Source of the DNA: an uncultured Oscillospiraceae bacterium
GTDB lineage: Bacteria > Bacillota > Clostridia > Oscillospirales > Acutalibacteraceae
Direction of reading: 5' to 3'
NCBI GenBank assembly: GCA_900549825.1
Contig: URQB01000005.1
Span: 77,970-141,969 of the forward strand
DNA: 64,000 bases
Made by a program: the position numbers and the translations under genes. Under the pieces are notes generated by a model. That model saw only the letters and a list, made by a program, of their open reading frames with translations. It made no database searches and was not told the origin of the DNA. Each line of letters opens with the position of its first letter. Positions within the stretch are counted from its first letter, which is position 1. This document shows, in pieces, positions 62,752-64,000 of the stretch.

Positions 62752-63847
62752 AGCAAAGATGTTGCTGATCGCTGGCGGAATCATGACGCTCTGTATTGCC
62801 GGCGGAATATTGATTGCGTGGAATCTGAATCAGCAATATTACAAAACGATGCCTAAAAGATTCCCGGAGCAATGGGCCCTGCATAATACCGGGCAAACAG
62901 TTGATGGGAGCAAGGGCAAACGCGGGGTGGACATGAATATAGTGAAAGCATGGAAAATCACCAAGGGGGCTCCTTCCGTCATCATTGGCATCCTCGATAC
63001 CGGAATACAAATTGACCACCCTGCACTTAAAGATCAAATTTATCGTAATTCCAATGAAGTGACGGACAACAAAATGGATGATGATCAGAACGGCTATATC
63101 GACGATACGCAGGGGTGGAATTTTCTAGAAAAAAACAATAAAGTTTACGATTCGTATCTGCATGATTATCATGGAACAAGCATAGCAGGCATAATCGCTG
63201 CATCTCATGAAACGGGCGCTGTGGCCGGAGTTGCTCCCAATGTGAAAATTCTTCCGCTTAAGTTCATGCGGAGTACATCCGGCAGCATGAACAGTGCGAT
63301 TGAGGCAATCGAATATGCCCATAAAATGGGCGTTAAGATCATCAACTGTAGTTGGGACAGCCTGAACTATAACGAGAAGCTTGAAGATACGATGAAACGA
63401 TACTCGGATATATTATTTATCTGTTCATCAGGAAAAACACGCAGTGATTTAACAAAATCGCCGGTTTATCCAGCATGTTTTGAGCTTGATAACGTAATTT
63501 CTGTTGCCGCTATTACCAATACAGGAGAATTATATGAATATTCTGGTTATGGTGAAAACGTCGATGTTGCAGCACCCGGTGAAAAAGTGCTGATTACATT
63601 GCCGGATGGGGACGGTTCTTTTACTGATGGAACATCAATTGCAGTAGCGAATGTTACTGGAGTAGCGGCGCTTATTCAATCAAAATTTCCTGAATTGTCC
63701 GCCTTGGAGATTGCACAAAAACTGCGAACGAACGCAAGAAAAATAAAATCGCTGGAAGGAAAATGTGCTTCCGGCGGCGTAATTGATGCTGCGGCTTGCC
63801 TATCTATCGAAACGGATTTGATGCGAGAAGGAACCACAACTTCCTGA
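62741..63847 (+). CDS. Membrane-anchored subtilisin-like (S8) serine peptidase (island gene 3)
   Basis: A 368-aa protein with an N-terminal membrane helix (residues 6-27) and an S8 domain. The triad is in place: Asp86 in ILDTGI, His144 in DYHGTSIAGI and Ser299 in DGTSIAVANVTG. Two deviations: the oxyanion Asn segment (A-A-G-N) reads SSGK (Lys near 232), and GTSMA-PH reads GTSIA-AN. So activity may be reduced or altered. FPEQWALHNTGQ at the start is a usual S8 N-terminal motif. It overlaps the preceding gene by 11 nt. It may process the neighbouring secreted protein; this is inference. Confidence 0.88.
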   Translation: MSFKAKMLLIAGGIMTLCIAGGILIAWNLNQQYYKTMPKRFPEQWALHNTGQTVDGSKGKRGVDMNIVKAWKITKGAPSVIIGILDTGIQIDHPALKDQIYRNSNEVTDNKMDDDQNGYIDDTQGWNFLEKNNKVYDSYLHDYHGTSIAGIIAASHETGAVAGVAPNVKILPLKFMRSTSGSMNSAIEAIEYAHKMGVKIINCSWDSLNYNEKLEDTMKRYSDILFICSSGKTRSDLTKSPVYPACFELDNVISVAAITNTGELYEYSGYGENVDVAAPGEKVLITLPDGDGSFTDGTSIAVANVTGVAALIQSKFPELSALEIAQKLRTNARKIKSLEGKCASGGVIDAAACLSIETDLMREGTTTS

Positions 63848-63880
63848 AATTTACGGGTGGGTATTATCTTTTTCAACAAT

Positions 63881-63928
63881 CAAGAGGGGCGAAATGCAAA
63901 CCGAATGTTTTGCATCTCGCCCCTCTTG
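63881..63928 (+). terminator. Hairpin at the right end of the island
   Basis: Stem CAAGAGGGGCGA / TCGCCCCTCTTG with an inner ATGCAAA/TTTGCAT pairing. No long T-run follows on either strand, so efficiency is uncertain. Confidence 0.75.
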
Positions 63929-63945
63929 AAATTATAAAAACAAAC

Positions 63946-64000
63946 TCAGACGTTGATCTCAACCTCAAGCCCCAGCTCGTCCGCATAGCGGTCGAGAATC
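63946..64000. repeat. Right copy of 55-bp direct repeat (purB 3' end)
   Basis: Identical to 60484-60538; reaches the window edge. Confidence 0.95.
63946..64000 (-). CDS. purB: Adenylosuccinate lyase, only the C-terminal end visible
   Basis: The minus strand reads ILDRYADELGLEVEINV and a stop at 63946; the rest is beyond the right edge. The identical tail at 60484 is longer in view and matches PurB, so this copy is probably the end of the working gene, which splits adenylosuccinate and SAICAR in purine synthesis. If so, the purB reading frame is intact here while the left copy is a leftover. This cannot be verified without the neighbouring sequence. Confidence 0.65.
   Translation of the reverse strand, partial: ILDRYADELGLEVEINV

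Larger units (their letters stand above)
60673..63945. other. AT-rich candidate genomic island between purB repeats
   Basis: Between the two purB tails lies a 3.3-kb block with many A/T-ending codons, unlike the GC-ending codons on its left. It carries three genes (61039, 62167, 62741) in one orientation plus a promoter and a 12-bp hairpin at the end. 60673-60840 and 60871-61038 hold no gene; a hairpin AAGGGCTGC / GCGGCCCTT near 60730-60766 with a T-run on the minus side is visible. No integrase, transposase or tRNA is present. Confidence 0.55.

Noticed and set aside
60484..63945. Complete prophage or integrative element
   Set aside because: No integrase, recombinase, replication or structural gene is present; only the flanking repeat and composition hint at integration.

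Overview
The window looks like a chromosomal segment of a GC-moderate gut-type Firmicute, class Clostridia (probably Oscillospirales; this placement is inference). The reasons are the dgt-dnaG-sigA order, YtrA-type GntR regulation, a yybP-ykoY riboswitch, ECF transporter genes, many TTG/GTG starts with strong AGGAGG sites, and variant (S/N)P-x-TG sortase signals. There are two tRNA genes, no rRNA, no CRISPR array, no transposase and no recognisable phage module.

Layout. 1-3.9 kb: dgt (cut by the left edge), primase and primary sigma factor. 4-4.7 kb: an alpha-L-rhamnosidase with its middle deleted. 5-8.3 kb: YtrA regulator plus ABC exporter behind a 37-bp palindromic operator. 8.6-14.1 kb: xanthine phosphoribosyltransferase and a BMP-type purine/nucleoside ABC importer in one operon. 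14.2-16.3 kb: a lipoprotein and a broken C39-like peptidase gene. 16.5-19.5 kb: a P-type cation ATPase under a yybP-ykoY (Mn2+) riboswitch. 19.7-22.1 kb: two related lipoproteins and a GNAT enzyme. 22.4-29 kb: Fe-alcohol dehydrogenase, radical SAM protein, secreted alpha/beta hydrolase and GH13 glucosidase, all on the minus strand. 29.2-34.2 kb: a small conserved protein, glmS, a CofE-like protein, an XRE regulator, a decayed GNAT gene and a VanY-type carboxypeptidase. 34.5-43 kb: tRNA-Gly, ketopantoate reductase, AEC transporter, Dabb protein, tandem membrane M28 peptidases, a rhaD remnant, a methyltransferase, tRNA-Thr and a tyrosine phosphatase. 43-47 kb: a near-symmetric surface-protein locus (LRR lipoprotein, anchored protein, 54-aa protein, anchored protein, LRR lipoprotein). 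47-54.3 kb: housekeeping genes (trmN6-like, rsmI, rpsU, yqeG, aroQ, M24 peptidase, efp and others). 54.4-58 kb: a DtxR/MntR-type regulator and an ECF transporter. 58-60.2 kb: a paralogue of the secreted hydrolase.

The right end is the most unusual part. An AT-rich block (about 60.7-63.9 kb) carries a secreted protein, a membrane-anchored protein and a membrane-anchored subtilisin-like protease. It is flanked by two copies of the 3' end of purB, identical over at least 55 bp up to the window edge. Beside it lies an rsgA fragment. This resembles an island inserted at the 3' end of purB, although no integrase is visible.

A second theme is gene decay. Seven remnants can be read: rhamnosidase, C39-like peptidase, GLUG-repeat protein, GNAT, rhaD, rsgA and the purB tail. 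Two of them (rhamnosidase and rhamnulose-1-phosphate aldolase) belong to the same rhamnose pathway, which suggests that rhamnose use has been lost.
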